A stretch of 38,337 nucleotides of DNA from an uncultured Alphaproteobacteria bacterium (GCA_903857685.1 CAIOFO010000098.1:1-38337); one strand, 5' to 3'. Positions 1-7,529 are shown, counted from the first letter of the stretch. Notes: a model not told the origin generated them from the sequence alone. Made by a program: numbers and translations.

Positions 1-114
1 GCCGAGCGCGACGGAAAGCGGAATATTCCCGGTCCACAGATAGAGAAACAGGAAGAACAGGGTCGAGGCCATGTCGAGCAGCAGGAGTTTTGCCGCAACG
101 AACAAATTCTTCAT
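1..114 (-). CDS. Septation protein (YciB/IspZ-like) membrane protein, N-terminal part
   Basis: Only the first 38 codons are inside the window; the gene continues past the left edge. The start ATG is at 114-112. The visible part is a short N-terminal helix (MKNLFVAAKLLLLD) followed by a hydrophobic span (MASTLFFLFLYLWTG) and the beginning of another. This pattern resembles the inner-membrane septation/YciB proteins of alphaproteobacteria, but so short a piece cannot exclude another multi-pass membrane protein. It is divergent from the GNAT gene at 249. Confidence 0.5.
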   Translation of the reverse strand, partial: MKNLFVAAKLLLLDMASTLFFLFLYLWTGNIPLSVALG

Positions 115-248
115 GGGGACCCTTGGCCAAACCCGCCGGGCGATGCGCCGGGCGCACCGAGCCTAGCAGAAACCCGCGCCCATTCCGCATGGCAGGCCCG
201 ACATTGCAGGGAAACAGGCGCCGCCATAGGCTCCGCGCGGAGCCGCAA

Positions 249-674
249 ATGCCCGAACCGAAAATCACCCTCGAAGAGAACCCCGACCAAAGCCTGCGCG
301 CCGCCGTCCTGAAGCCGCTGCTGGATTACAATGTCAGCAAGATCGGCGAGCGGGAGCTTTACTGCTTTGCACTGTTCATCCGCGACCCGCAGACCGATGA
401 AATCCTGGGCGGGTTGTGGGCGCGCTCATTCTTCAACTGGACCTTTGTCGAATTGCTGGTGGTGCCGGAGGCGATGCGCGGCCATGGGCTGGGCGCCTCA
501 CTGCTGGCCCGGGCCGAGACCATCGCGCGGCAACGCGGCTGCACCGGCATCTATCTCGACACCTTCAGCTTCCAGGCGCGGGGCTTCTACGAAAAACAGG
601 GCTATGGGTTGTTCGGCCAGCTCGACAATTATCCCGACGACGAAAAGCGCTTTTTCCTCAGCAAGCGCTTCTAG
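249..674 (+). CDS. GNAT family N-acetyltransferase
   Basis: A 141-residue GNAT-fold protein that should transfer an acetyl group from acetyl-CoA to an amine of an unknown substrate. The central strand (FVELLVVPEAMRG) leads into the pyrophosphate-binding loop MRGHGLGASLLARAE at about residues 79-93, matching the Q/RxxGxG/A pattern. The C-terminal segment FYEKQGYGLFGQL is the usual GNAT motif B region. An upstream in-frame ATG at 90 would add an Arg/Pro-rich stretch with no family likeness. The start at 249 has GGAG six bases upstream and begins directly at the domain. The next gene is 200 bp downstream, past a strong hairpin. Confidence 0.85.
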   Translation: MPEPKITLEENPDQSLRAAVLKPLLDYNVSKIGERELYCFALFIRDPQTDEILGGLWARSFFNWTFVELLVVPEAMRGHGLGASLLARAETIARQRGCTGIYLDTFSFQARGFYEKQGYGLFGQLDNYPDDEKRFFLSKRF

Positions 675-757
675 CGCCGCGCGCGTGCGCGCCGTGACAT
701 TTCTGCGGCGGAAAATGCAATACCGGCGCGGGCTCACACCTGTCCGATTACAGACTG

Positions 758-789
758 AACACCGCGTTCCGGAAACGGAACGCGGTGTT
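758..789. repeat. Perfect 13-bp inverted repeat (hairpin)
   Basis: The arms AACACCGCGTTCC (758-770) and GGAACGCGGTGTT (777-789) are exact reverse complements around a 6-base loop. It lies between the GNAT gene and the receiver gene. No T-run follows, so it is not a classical intrinsic terminator. It could be a terminator of another type, an operator or a REP-like unit. Confidence 0.6.
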
Positions 790-792
790 GCG

Positions 793-821
793 GGAACTTT
801 TCAGGAAATTTTAACGATAAT
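793..821 (+). promoter_or_regulatory. Candidate promoter of the receiver gene
   Basis: GATAAT at 816-821 is a good -10 match and GGAACT at 793-798 sits 17 bp upstream. The GGAAC half is EcfG-like, but the matching GTT is absent at the expected place, so the sigma class is unclear. The start codon is at 871, giving a leader of about 43 nt. Confidence 0.3.
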
Positions 822-870
822 CCGTACACGGTCGCATCAGCACGGCGCCGACAAGAACCGAAAGAAAATC

Positions 871-1398
871 ATGACGCAGCCACGCTTGAACCTGAAAAAT
901 GTTACCAGCCTTCTGGTCGACCGGGACAATTTCACGCGCGGACTGATCACGCAGATGCTGCGCGGTTTCGGCATGGATGCGCCAATGCAGGCCAGCACCG
1001 GAGCGGAAGCGCAGACCATCCTGGAAGGATGCCGGCCCGATGTCTGCTTCATGGAAGCCGCATTGCCCGACATGACCAGCGCCGAACTGATCAGCTCGAT
1101 TCGCCGCCAGTCGAAGAATCCCATGCGCTTCGTGCCGATCATCGTCCTGTCGGGCTACACGCAGTTGCGGATGATCGCCGCGGCGCGCGACGGCGGCGCC
1201 AACATCGTCCTGAAAAAGCCCATCGCGCCGCACACCCTGTTCGACCGCATCCTGTGGGTGGCGCGCTCGCCGCGGCCCTTTCTGGAAACGCCGCGCTATG
1301 TGGGTCCCGACCGGCGCTTTCGGGAAAGCCCGCCCCCCGACGGCCAGTACAAACGCGAAACCGAAACACCCGTAACGCCTGTAGCGCAGGAAGCCTGA
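871..1398 (+). CDS. Receiver-domain protein with Glu at the phospho-acceptor position
   Basis: A 175-residue protein with one receiver domain (about residues 10-130) and a hydrophilic tail containing GPDRR. The fold signatures are present: acidic pair in LLVDRDN, the T/S position in IIVLSGYT, and the conserved Lys-Pro in LKKPI. Where the phosphorylated Asp is expected the sequence reads CFMEAALPDM, so residue 62 is Glu. Either the domain is not phosphorylated normally or Glu mimics the phosphorylated state. The start at 871 begins at the domain; longer in-frame starts only add upstream Arg/Ser-rich sequence. Eight bases downstream starts the Hpt/CheE-like gene, so the two probably form an operon. 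Confidence 0.8.
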   Translation: MTQPRLNLKNVTSLLVDRDNFTRGLITQMLRGFGMDAPMQASTGAEAQTILEGCRPDVCFMEAALPDMTSAELISSIRRQSKNPMRFVPIIVLSGYTQLRMIAAARDGGANIVLKKPIAPHTLFDRILWVARSPRPFLETPRYVGPDRRFRESPPPDGQYKRETETPVTPVAQEA

Positions 1399-1406
1399 GA
1401 GCACCC

Positions 1407-1928
1407 ATGAAAATCATTCACTTTCCCAAATCCAGGCTTTCCGAGCTGGTCGCCCGCGCCGGCGGCGTCTCCCGCAGCGATGCGGTGGCAGGCGCCATGG
1501 CCCAGATGGAAACCATGCGCGGGCAGAGCGATGGCGTGATCGAGGCGGCGATAAGCGCCGTCGAAGCCATCGCGCTGGCCGCCTGCGGACGCGGCAGGTT
1601 CGACACGGAGCAAATGCTCGATATCCTGCGCCATGGCGACCAGATCGTCACCCTGGCGGGCACCTTCGGCTATGTCTCGCTCGACATCGCCAGCCGCAGC
1701 CTCTGCGATGTGACGGACGGGCTGTTGCGCGCGGGTCTCGATGAACTGGCGCCGGTCATGGTCCATGTCCAGGCGGTGCGGCTGATGGCGCCGGATGCCA
1801 CGCCCCTCAAGCCCGAGGAGGACCAGAAAATCCTCGCCGAACTCCAGAAAGTCTCGGCGCATTTCCATATCGGCGCGCTTTCCAGCGCCGTCCCCCAATT
1901 CGACGAGTTTGCCGCGGACGGGTCCTGA
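1407..1928 (+). CDS. Hpt/CheE-like helical protein
   Basis: A 173-residue mostly helical protein with no signal peptide. The segment at about residues 70-115 (HGDQIVTLAGTFGY, then SRSLCDVTDGLL) resembles the core of alphaproteobacterial CheE and Hpt-like proteins, where the pattern is H-D-x-K-G followed by ATFGY. Here the residue aligned with the phosphorylated His appears to be Asp in DQIVTLAGTFGY, with a His three residues earlier. It directly follows the receiver gene, which fits a two-protein signalling or chemotaxis accessory pair. The family assignment rests on this short segment and is tentative; the gene itself is well supported by codon structure and spacing. Confidence 0.6.
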   Translation: MKIIHFPKSRLSELVARAGGVSRSDAVAGAMAQMETMRGQSDGVIEAAISAVEAIALAACGRGRFDTEQMLDILRHGDQIVTLAGTFGYVSLDIASRSLCDVTDGLLRAGLDELAPVMVHVQAVRLMAPDATPLKPEEDQKILAELQKVSAHFHIGALSSAVPQFDEFAADGS

Positions 1929-1964
1929 CGGCGGCAATGCCCACTGTGGCGGCCTGCCCAAAAT

Positions 1965-1989
1965 TGAACCAAAACCGGGCGGGCGTGTT
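1965..1989 (+). promoter_or_regulatory. Candidate EcfG-type promoter for the DUF3309-DUF6496 genes
   Basis: TGAAC (1965-1969) is followed after 17 bp by GTT (1987-1989); the general-stress consensus is GGAAC-N16/17-(C)GTT, so there is one mismatch in the -35. The predicted start of transcription near 1997 leaves a short leader with GAGAGG just before the ATG at 2021. Confidence 0.45.
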
Positions 1990-2020
1990 GTTCCTTTTGC
2001 GAAAAGAGAGGAACCACCCC

Positions 2021-2176
2021 ATGCTGCGAACCGTCCTGCTCATCATCCTGGTCCTGGCGCTGCTGGGCTCATTTCCCCTCTGGCCCTACAGCATGGGCTG
2101 GGGCTATGGCCCGTCCGGCGGTATCGGGCTGGTCCTGATCATCCTCATCATCCTGGTCCTGGCGGGACGGCTCTGA
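2021..2176 (+). CDS. DUF3309 family small membrane protein
   Basis: A 51-residue protein of two hydrophobic segments separated by a Gly-rich loop: LLIILVLALLGSFPLWPYS, then WGYGPSGGIGLVLIILIILVLAGRL. The core WGYGPSGGIGL is typical of DUF3309, a family of unknown function common in alphaproteobacteria. The start is chosen at the ATG preceded by GAGAGG; earlier in-frame codons give no family sequence. It lies behind an EcfG-like promoter and 27 bp ahead of the DUF6496 gene. A second DUF3309 gene lies at 7322-7480 on the other strand. Confidence 0.85.
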   Translation: MLRTVLLIILVLALLGSFPLWPYSMGWGYGPSGGIGLVLIILIILVLAGRL

Positions 2177-2203
2177 ACCGGGCGGTTTTGAACGGAGGCG
2201 AAC

Positions 2204-2392
2204 ATGGCGCGCAAATATTCCAAGGCGGCATCCCAGAAAGTCGAAAAGGCAATGGAGGAGCTGAAGCAGGGCAAGCTGAAAAGCGGCCGCTCGGGCAAGA
2301 AAGTCACCAGCCGCAAGCAGGCCATCGCCATCGGCCTGTCGGAAGCCCGCGCCGAAGGCAAGAAAGTCCCCGGCAGGAAAACCGGCAAATAA
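2204..2392 (+). CDS. DUF6496 family small basic protein
   Basis: A 62-residue Lys-rich protein with no signal peptide. The segment KSGRSGKKVTSRKQAIAIGL followed by SEARAEGKK is the signature of DUF6496, small proteins with a histone-like composition; nucleic-acid binding is plausible but not shown by the sequence. GGAGG lies five bases before the ATG. It is 27 bp downstream of the DUF3309 gene and likely co-transcribed with it. Confidence 0.85.
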   Translation: MARKYSKAASQKVEKAMEELKQGKLKSGRSGKKVTSRKQAIAIGLSEARAEGKKVPGRKTGK

Positions 2393-2564
2393 GCCCGGCG
2401 CCGGCGCGCCGGCCTACCCGCAATGGGCTTTTCGCCGCGCCTTTCCGGGTTTCATTTTACGGCGGATTAACCCGCATCCTCTATCAATGCAGGCAGCCAA
2501 GGAAGTTTTCCCGCGGCGCGCCGGCACTGGATTTTTCGCATTTTAAAGAACCATTTTGGCACAG

Positions 2565-3644
2565 ATGTCTGATCGCGCACCCCGATTTTCCAAGCTGGCG
2601 GACCTTTCCAGGCAGACCACCAGCGAAGGCCGCCGGGAGCTGCTGCGCCAGGTCACCGAGCATCTCAGCCACGGCGCGGGATCGCAAACCGATATCGCCG
2701 CCTTCGACGAGCTGCTGACTTCGGCGGCGGCGGATTATTCCGTCCAGGTCCGCGCCGACCTGGCCAGGCTGATCGCGACCAATGACGCGCAATTCGCCTG
2801 CTCCGCGCAGCTTTTCGCGATGGACGAGATTTCGGTGGCCGAGCCGGTGCTGCGCCATTCGCGCGTGCTGACCGACGAGACGCTGATGAAGGTCATCAGC
2901 GAAAAAGGCCAGACCCACATGATGGCCGTCACCGGCCGCAAGGACATCAGCGAACGCGTCTCGCACGCCCTGGTGGAAAAAGGCGACGACGCCGTGGTGA
3001 CCTCGCTGCTGAAGAACAGCGGCGCCAAGATCGCCCCCCAGACCTTTGAAGCGGTGGCGCAGCGGGCCCAGGACAGCGTGGCGCTGCAGGCGCCGCTGGT
3101 GCACCGCGGCGACGTGCCCGCCGACCTGCTCAACGATCTCTACACCAAGGTCGAAAAGGGCCTGCGCCAGGAGATCCTGAAAAAATTCAATCATCTGTCG
3201 GAAGCCGAGATCGAGGACGCCTTTCACCGCAGCCGCGACCGTCTTTCCAAACAGTATGGCGCCGCGCCCGAGGACTTGGCGACGTCCACCAAACGCGTCA
3301 ACGCCATGGCGCGGCACGGCGAATTGCAGCCGCCGACGCTGGTCAGCCTGCTGCGCGAAGGTGCCCCCGGCCGCACCGCCTTCATGCTGGCCTTTGCCAA
3401 GCTGACCGATGTGGATTTCGAGCTGATCCAGCGCACCGTCGCCGGTCACGACCTGGATACGGTGGCGCTGCTCTGCCGCGGCGCCAATTTCGACCGCGCT
3501 TTGTTCGTCACCCTGGCGATCAACCTGGACGGCAAGGATCGCGGCCTGAACGCGGCCGAGGATTTCGGCAAGATGTATGAAGCCGTGCCCGTGATGGCGG
3601 CCCAGCGCGCCTTGCGCTTCTGGAAAGTCCGCGACGCCGCGTGA
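2565..3644 (+). CDS. DUF2336 domain-containing protein
   Basis: A soluble 359-residue protein made of helical repeats, rich in Ala, Leu, Arg and Asp, typical of the DUF2336 family of alphaproteobacteria. The N-terminal part (FSKLADLSRQTTSEGRRELL) and the central SVQVRADLARLIATNDAQF match the HEAT-like character of that family. No enzyme motif is visible. A TTG in frame at 2556 has AAAGAA five bases upstream and is a possible alternative start, adding three residues; I chose the ATG at 2565. The gene stands alone, with a small reverse-strand gene downstream. Function unknown; regulatory roles have been proposed for some relatives. Confidence 0.8.
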   Translation: MSDRAPRFSKLADLSRQTTSEGRRELLRQVTEHLSHGAGSQTDIAAFDELLTSAAADYSVQVRADLARLIATNDAQFACSAQLFAMDEISVAEPVLRHSRVLTDETLMKVISEKGQTHMMAVTGRKDISERVSHALVEKGDDAVVTSLLKNSGAKIAPQTFEAVAQRAQDSVALQAPLVHRGDVPADLLNDLYTKVEKGLRQEILKKFNHLSEAEIEDAFHRSRDRLSKQYGAAPEDLATSTKRVNAMARHGELQPPTLVSLLREGAPGRTAFMLAFAKLTDVDFELIQRTVAGHDLDTVALLCRGANFDRALFVTLAINLDGKDRGLNAAEDFGKMYEAVPVMAAQRALRFWKVRDAA

Positions 3645-3725
3645 AGCGCGCCGCTTCCATTTCACTTCGATGCTGACCACGCCGGCCCGCGCGGCCGCCA
3701 TGGCCGTGCTCGGCAGGACGCCGCT

Positions 3726-3866
3726 TCAGCGGCTGGCGGGAGCCGGGCGGCGCGGCGCCGGGGTGCCCTGGGACGGCGCGGGGGCTGCCGCGGCGGCGGC
3801 CTTGCGCGACTTGGCGTGACGGCGACGCTTTTCTTTTCTCCTGGCATTCATTCCGCGCGCACCCAT
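3726..3866 (-). CDS. Small basic Lys/Arg- and Pro-rich protein
   Basis: A 46-codon reading frame whose product starts MGARGMNARRKEKRRRHAKS and ends in an Ala/Pro-rich tail (AAAPAPSQGTPAPRRPAPASR region). GGGAG lies six bases before the ATG, which is the main argument for a real gene. A CTATAG-like -10 at about 3901-3906 lies upstream on the same strand. No family is recognised. The composition (basic head, Pro/Ala tail) resembles the small basic gene at the right edge of the window. The high GC content of the area makes chance frames common, so confidence is moderate. Confidence 0.45.
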   Translation of the reverse strand: MGARGMNARRKEKRRRHAKSRKAAAAAAPAPSQGTPAPRRPAPASR

Positions 3867-3950
3867 AGGCAACTCCCTGAAATCTGATCCGGCCGGGACG
3901 CTATAGTCTCTGGTGGCGATTTGGAACCCCCAAGGTCCGGACGCGGATTT

Positions 3951-3972
3951 GCCCCGGCCGCAGGGCCGGGGC
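3951..3972 (-). terminator. Hairpin downstream of the SprT-like gene
   Basis: A 9-bp perfect stem (GCCCCGGCC / GGCCGGGGC) with a 4-base loop lies about 29 bp past the stop of the SprT-like gene. There is no U-tract on the reverse strand, so termination is only possible, not shown. Confidence 0.35.
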
Positions 3973-4000
3973 GCTGCGGTTTTGGATGCCCTGGGGGATG

Positions 4001-4420
4001 TCAGAATGTCTCCGGATCGAAGCCGTGAATGCGGCAGACCCGCGCCGCGATGTGCCGGAACTGGGCATTGTGGACGCCGCGGGTGCAGCGGCCTTTTTCA
4101 TGCTGGTAGAGATGGATCATCTCATGCGCCATGGTCGCCATCAGCACATCGGTGGACCGGACCTTGGCCTGCGACAGGCCAATCTCGTTCAGGTCGCTAT
4201 TGTCCTTGATGCGGCCCTTGAAATGGCCGAAACGGTCGCGCGCGCCCATCACCCGGAACATCAGTTCATCCGCATGCGGAAGATTCATCCGGCGGAAGGG
4301 CAAGGTGCTGCGCAGGTATTCATAGGCGTATTCCAGCGCCTCGGGCGTCAGATGCAGCCGCCCGGGGACCTGCGTCTGCGCCCGCTCGAAGGCAAAGCCC
4401 GGAACCGCCCGCTTTTCCAT
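4001..4420 (-). CDS. SprT-like zinc metalloprotease-fold protein
   Basis: A 139-residue protein with the zinc motif HEMIH in MATMAHEMIHLYQHEKG at about residues 94-110, followed by HNAQFRHIAARVCRIHGFD, which provides a further His. This is the SprT-like arrangement; relatives are zinc proteases acting on DNA-protein crosslinks in eukaryotes, while the bacterial role is largely unknown. There is no signal peptide, so it should be cytoplasmic. A shorter paralogue lies at 16347-16691 with the same ending (RVCR.HGFD..TF). No partner gene is apparent. Confidence 0.75.
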   Translation of the reverse strand: MEKRAVPGFAFERAQTQVPGRLHLTPEALEYAYEYLRSTLPFRRMNLPHADELMFRVMGARDRFGHFKGRIKDNSDLNEIGLSQAKVRSTDVLMATMAHEMIHLYQHEKGRCTRGVHNAQFRHIAARVCRIHGFDPETF

Positions 4421-4553
4421 GGGGCAATTCTAGGCATGGCGGACGGCGCCCCGCCAAGGGCATTTGCGTGTCAAAAACATGAACTTTTGCCCTGCAACCC
4501 TTCGCCGGGATGGGTGTTTCTGCTAGGATTTCCCGGGAAAAATGAGGCACATA

Positions 4554-4895
4554 ATGGCCCGGACCCCGATATTCCTGCTCCTTGCCCTGCCCGCCTGTCT
4601 GGCGCTGTCAGGCTGCTATGCCGACCAGAAAAAACAGCTTGCCGCCTGCGAGGCCTCGGCCACCCGCACCGGCGAGGGCCAGCCGCTGCGTTCCATCCAG
4701 TCCTGCATGGACCAGGCCGGCTACAGCTTTGTCGGCTATGCCAGTACCGACGGCCCCACCGTGATCTGCGACCTGCCTGCGGTGATCCGGGGCGCGGCAA
4801 GCGCCGACGGCACCGACGCGATGTGCTTCCAGCCCAAGGGCGCGCTGGCACTGCGCCTCTATCGCATCGAGGTGCCGGTAAAGAACCCGACTTAG
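4554..4895 (+). CDS. Small lipoprotein of unknown function
   Basis: A 113-residue protein with a lipoprotein signal peptide, MARTPIFLLLALPACLALSGC, where LSGC is the lipobox and the Cys would be lipidated. The mature part holds several Cys (YADQKKQLAACEAS, SIQSCMDQAGY, VICDLP, AMCFQP), possibly forming disulfides in the periplasm. GAGG lies six bases before the ATG at 4554; an in-frame ATG at 4542 is an alternative. TGCTAGGAT at 4521-4529 is a plausible extended -10. The stop overlaps the stop of the reverse-strand FMN reductase by four bases. No named family is recognised. Confidence 0.75.
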   Translation: MARTPIFLLLALPACLALSGCYADQKKQLAACEASATRTGEGQPLRSIQSCMDQAGYSFVGYASTDGPTVICDLPAVIRGAASADGTDAMCFQPKGALALRLYRIEVPVKNPT

Positions 4896-5443
4896 GGCGC
4901 GTTCTTTCCGATCCACTTCTCGAAAGCCGCCAAAAAGCTTTTGAGGAATTTCTCCGTGCCCTCATTGTTCAGCCTGCCGTCCTCACCAAACAGCTTGTCG
5001 GCATGGCCGATATAGGCTTCGGGCTGTTGCATGGCGGGCATGTTGAGGAACACCAGCGACTGGCGCAGATGATGGTTGGCGCCGAAGCCGCCGATGGCGC
5101 CGGGGCTGGCGCTGACGATGGCGGCGGGCTTGCCGTCCCAGGAATTGCCGCCATAGGGGCGTGACGCCATGTCGAGCGCATTCTTCAGCGGGGCGGGAAC
5201 CGAACGGTTATGCTCCGGCGTCACGAACAGCACGGCATCGGCGCGTCTGACCCGCGCCTTGAAGGCCGTCCATTCGGGCGGCGGCGTGGCGTCGAGATCT
5301 GGGTTGTAGAGCGGCAGGTTGCCGACGGGGACGATTTCCAGCTTGAGCGTCTCCGGCGCCAGCCCCAGCAAGGCCTGCGCCAGCTTCAGGTTCAGTGATT
5401 CCCTGCGGACGCTGCCGACAATCACCACCACATCCCGCGCCAT
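4892..5443 (-). CDS. NADPH-dependent FMN reductase
   Basis: A 183-residue flavodoxin-like protein of the NADPH-dependent FMN reductase family (ChrR/YieF type), which transfers electrons from NAD(P)H through FMN to quinones or other acceptors. The N-terminal phosphate loop GSVRRESLNLKLAQAL and the segment LFVTPEHNRSVPAPLKNALD are diagnostic: the family motif is TPEYN.S.P..LKNA.D. SPGAIGGFGANHHLRQ is the C-terminal flavin-binding part. The start ATG (5443-5441) has GGAGCAA upstream. It is divergent from glcF, with about 60 bp between them. Full length for the family. Confidence 0.9.
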   Translation of the reverse strand: MARDVVVIVGSVRRESLNLKLAQALLGLAPETLKLEIVPVGNLPLYNPDLDATPPPEWTAFKARVRRADAVLFVTPEHNRSVPAPLKNALDMASRPYGGNSWDGKPAAIVSASPGAIGGFGANHHLRQSLVFLNMPAMQQPEAYIGHADKLFGEDGRLNNEGTEKFLKSFLAAFEKWIGKNAP

Positions 5444-5504
5444 GATTTGCTCCTTCCGGTTTCACGCCATGACAAGCCGGCGCCCTCTATGATAGTTCCC
5501 TGTC

Positions 5505-6779
5505 ATGCAGACAAATTTCAGTCCCGCGCAACTGGCCGATCCGGCCACCGCCGACGCCAACGGCCAGCTTCGCGCCTGCGTCCATTGCGGCTTCTGCACC
5601 GCCACCTGCCCGACCTATCTTCTGCTGGGCGATGAGCTGGATTCGCCGCGCGGCCGCATCTATCTGATCAAGGAGATGCTGGAAACCGGCGCCGCGCCCG
5701 CGCCCACCACCGTCACGCATCTGGACCGCTGCCTGTCCTGCCTTTCCTGCATGACCACTTGCCCCTCCGGCGTCAATTACATGCATCTGGTGGATCATGC
5801 CCGCTCCTATATTGAGGAACACAAGGTGCGGCCGCGGCCCGAACGGATGCTGCGCGCCGCGCTGCTGCGGGTGCTGGAAAATCGCGCGCTGTTACGCCTG
5901 GCGCTGAAGCTGGCGGCACTGGCGCGGCCCTTCGCGGCACTGTTGCCCAAAAGCCTGAAGGCGATGGTGGCGCAGGCGCCGCGCGCCCTGCCGCCGCAGG
6001 GCCGCGAAGTCGTACCCGGCGTGTTTGCCGCCGAGGGCACCCGGCGCGCCCGCATGGCGCTGCTGGCGGGCTGCGTCCAGCCGGTGCTGGATCCGGCGAT
6101 TGACGCAGCGGTGGTGCGGCTTCTCACCCGCCACGGCGTGGAGATGATCGTGGCGGAAGGACAGGGTTGCTGCGGCGCGCTGGCGCATCACATGGGCAAG
6201 GATGATGACGCGCTGGAAAAAGCCAAGGCCAATATCGTGGCGTGGGAAAAGGAAATCGGCGGCGGCCTGGACGCCATCGTGATTTCGGCCTCGGGCTGCG
6301 GCACCGTCCTGAAGAATTACGGCTTCATGCTGCGCGAAGAACCGGCGTGGGCGGCGCGGGCGGCGCGCATTTCCGCCTTGTGCAAGGACGTCACCGAGGT
6401 GCTGGCCGGGCTGGGCCTGAAAGCGCCGGTGATCGCGGCCGGGCAGGTGGTGGCCTATCATTCCGCCTGCTCGCTGCAGCACGGCCAGAAAGTCATCGAC
6501 CAGCCGCGCGAACTTCTCGCCCAGGCCGGCTTCGCGGTGCGCGAAATCGCCGAGGGCCATATCTGCTGCGGCTCGGCGGGGAGCTATTCCATCCTGCAGC
6601 CGGAACTGGCGGGGCAACTGCGCGCCCGCAAGCTGGCCAATATCGCCGCCACCGGCGCGCCCATCGTGGCGGCGGGCAATATCGGCTGCCTGCAGCATTT
6701 ATCCGGCAGCGGCGTGCGCATGATCCACACCGCCCAGTTGCTCGACTGGGCCACCGGCGGGCCCAAGCCGGAATTTTGA
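5505..6779 (+). CDS. glcF: Glycolate oxidase iron-sulfur subunit GlcF
   Basis: A 424-residue protein carrying electrons from glycolate oxidation. Two [4Fe-4S] motifs are visible near the N-terminus, CVHCGFCTATCP and CLSCLSCMTTCP. Two CCG-type cysteine-rich domains follow, with GQGCCGALAHHMG and then YHSACSLQHGQ / GHICCGSAGSY. The length and the order match GlcF. The partner subunits GlcD and GlcE are not next to it here: the upstream neighbour is the reverse-strand FMN reductase and downstream comes rcnB. They may be elsewhere, or GlcF may serve another flavin dehydrogenase. The ATG is at 5505, with TATGAT about 17 bp upstream as a possible -10. Confidence 0.9.
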   Translation: MQTNFSPAQLADPATADANGQLRACVHCGFCTATCPTYLLLGDELDSPRGRIYLIKEMLETGAAPAPTTVTHLDRCLSCLSCMTTCPSGVNYMHLVDHARSYIEEHKVRPRPERMLRAALLRVLENRALLRLALKLAALARPFAALLPKSLKAMVAQAPRALPPQGREVVPGVFAAEGTRRARMALLAGCVQPVLDPAIDAAVVRLLTRHGVEMIVAEGQGCCGALAHHMGKDDDALEKAKANIVAWEKEIGGGLDAIVISASGCGTVLKNYGFMLREEPAWAARAARISALCKDVTEVLAGLGLKAPVIAAGQVVAYHSACSLQHGQKVIDQPRELLAQAGFAVREIAEGHICCGSAGSYSILQPELAGQLRARKLANIAATGAPIVAAGNIGCLQHLSGSGVRMIHTAQLLDWATGGPKPEF

Positions 6780-6827
6780 GCCTCGCCGGTTTTTCAGGCA
6801 CAGACAGGCAGCCAAGGACAGTGCGTC

Positions 6828-7181
6828 CTAGTGGCCGCCATTCAGCAGCAGATCCAGGATGATGCCGGTGGTCATCGCGGCCAGGAAGTAATTGTCATTG
6901 TCGTCACGCACCCAGTGATAGCCGCGCGGCGGCTTGCGCAGATGACGCTGCTGCCAGTCGTTGACGACATACTGGCGATTGTTGCGATACTGGTCCGGCA
7001 CCCGGTCGCCGCGTGAAAAACGCGGCGCGCTCATGCGCACGCCGGGGTTGCTGCGGTAACCGTCATAGCGGCTCTGGTCGTTATTGCCGGGGGGACCCCG
7101 GTCATTGCGGCCCGGCTGGGCCAGGGCGGCGGTGCTGCCCAGAAGCGAAATGGCAAGCGCGGCTGTTATTATGTGTTTCAT
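6828..7181 (-). CDS. RcnB-like periplasmic protein
   Basis: A 117-residue exported protein. It has a signal peptide (MKHIITAALAISLLGSTAALA), then a hydrophilic region rich in Arg, Asn and Gly, and a C-terminal RcnB domain: YVVNDWQQRHLRKPPRGYHW, followed by VRDDNDNYFLAAMTTGII. In E. coli RcnB helps regulate nickel/cobalt efflux, but many family members have no tested role. AGGAG precedes the ATG at 7181. A longer in-frame extension upstream has no family sequence and was rejected. A perfect FNR/FixK-like dyad lies about 90 bp upstream. Confidence 0.85.
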   Translation of the reverse strand: MKHIITAALAISLLGSTAALAQPGRNDRGPPGNNDQSRYDGYRSNPGVRMSAPRFSRGDRVPDQYRNNRQYVVNDWQQRHLRKPPRGYHWVRDDNDNYFLAAMTTGIILDLLLNGGH

Positions 7182-7266
7182 GCTGTCTCTCCTGATTGCG
7201 GGAAAAATTCGGGCGCGGAAATGAAATCCGCCCCGGCCAGAGTGAGCCGAATTGGCGGGCGCGGCG

Positions 7267-7280
7267 TTGATTTGTATCAA
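7267..7280. promoter_or_regulatory. FNR/FixK/CRP-type dyad upstream of the RcnB-like gene
   Basis: TTGAT-TTGT-ATCAA is a perfect match to the FNR/FixK consensus TTGAT-N4-ATCAA. Its centre is about 92 bp from the RcnB-like start codon, in the gap between that gene and the small DUF3309 gene. It is far from coding constraint, which makes chance less likely. Confidence 0.55.
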
Positions 7281-7321
7281 TTTGCCGTCCGATACCGGAC
7301 GTTGCGCGCGAAGCGGGCCGG

Positions 7322-7480
7322 TCATATCCGCCCAAGCAGCATCAGGATCAGAAGAATGATCAAGACCGTGCCCAGCAGGCCGATACCGCCATGGCCGAAG
7401 CCATAGCCATAACCGCCAAAGCGGCCGCTGAAGCCGCCCAGCAGCAGAACGATCAGCAGGATGACGAGAATGAGGCCCAA
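7322..7480 (-). CDS. DUF3309 family small membrane protein (TTG start)
   Basis: A 52-residue protein that begins with TTG (7480-7478) preceded by AAGGA seven bases upstream. It has two hydrophobic segments (GLILVILLIVLLLGG and GLLGTVLIILLILMLLGRI) around a Gly/Tyr-rich loop (GGYGYGFGHGGIG). The layout and the LLGRI ending match DUF3309, like the gene at 2021-2176. It has no ATG, so it is easily missed. It follows the histidine kinase gene on the same strand by 49 bp and may be co-transcribed with it. Confidence 0.75.
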   Translation of the reverse strand: MGLILVILLIVLLLGGFSGRFGGYGYGFGHGGIGLLGTVLIILLILMLLGRI

Positions 7481-7529
7481 CTTGAAATCCTTTCAAGGCG
7501 CCGCCGGCGCGGCGATTTCCAAACTCCGC

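Noticed and set aside
90..248. The longer N-terminus of the GNAT frame
   Set aside because: It overlaps the start of the reverse-strand membrane gene, is Arg/Pro-rich, and lacks a ribosome binding site at 90; the start at 249 has one.
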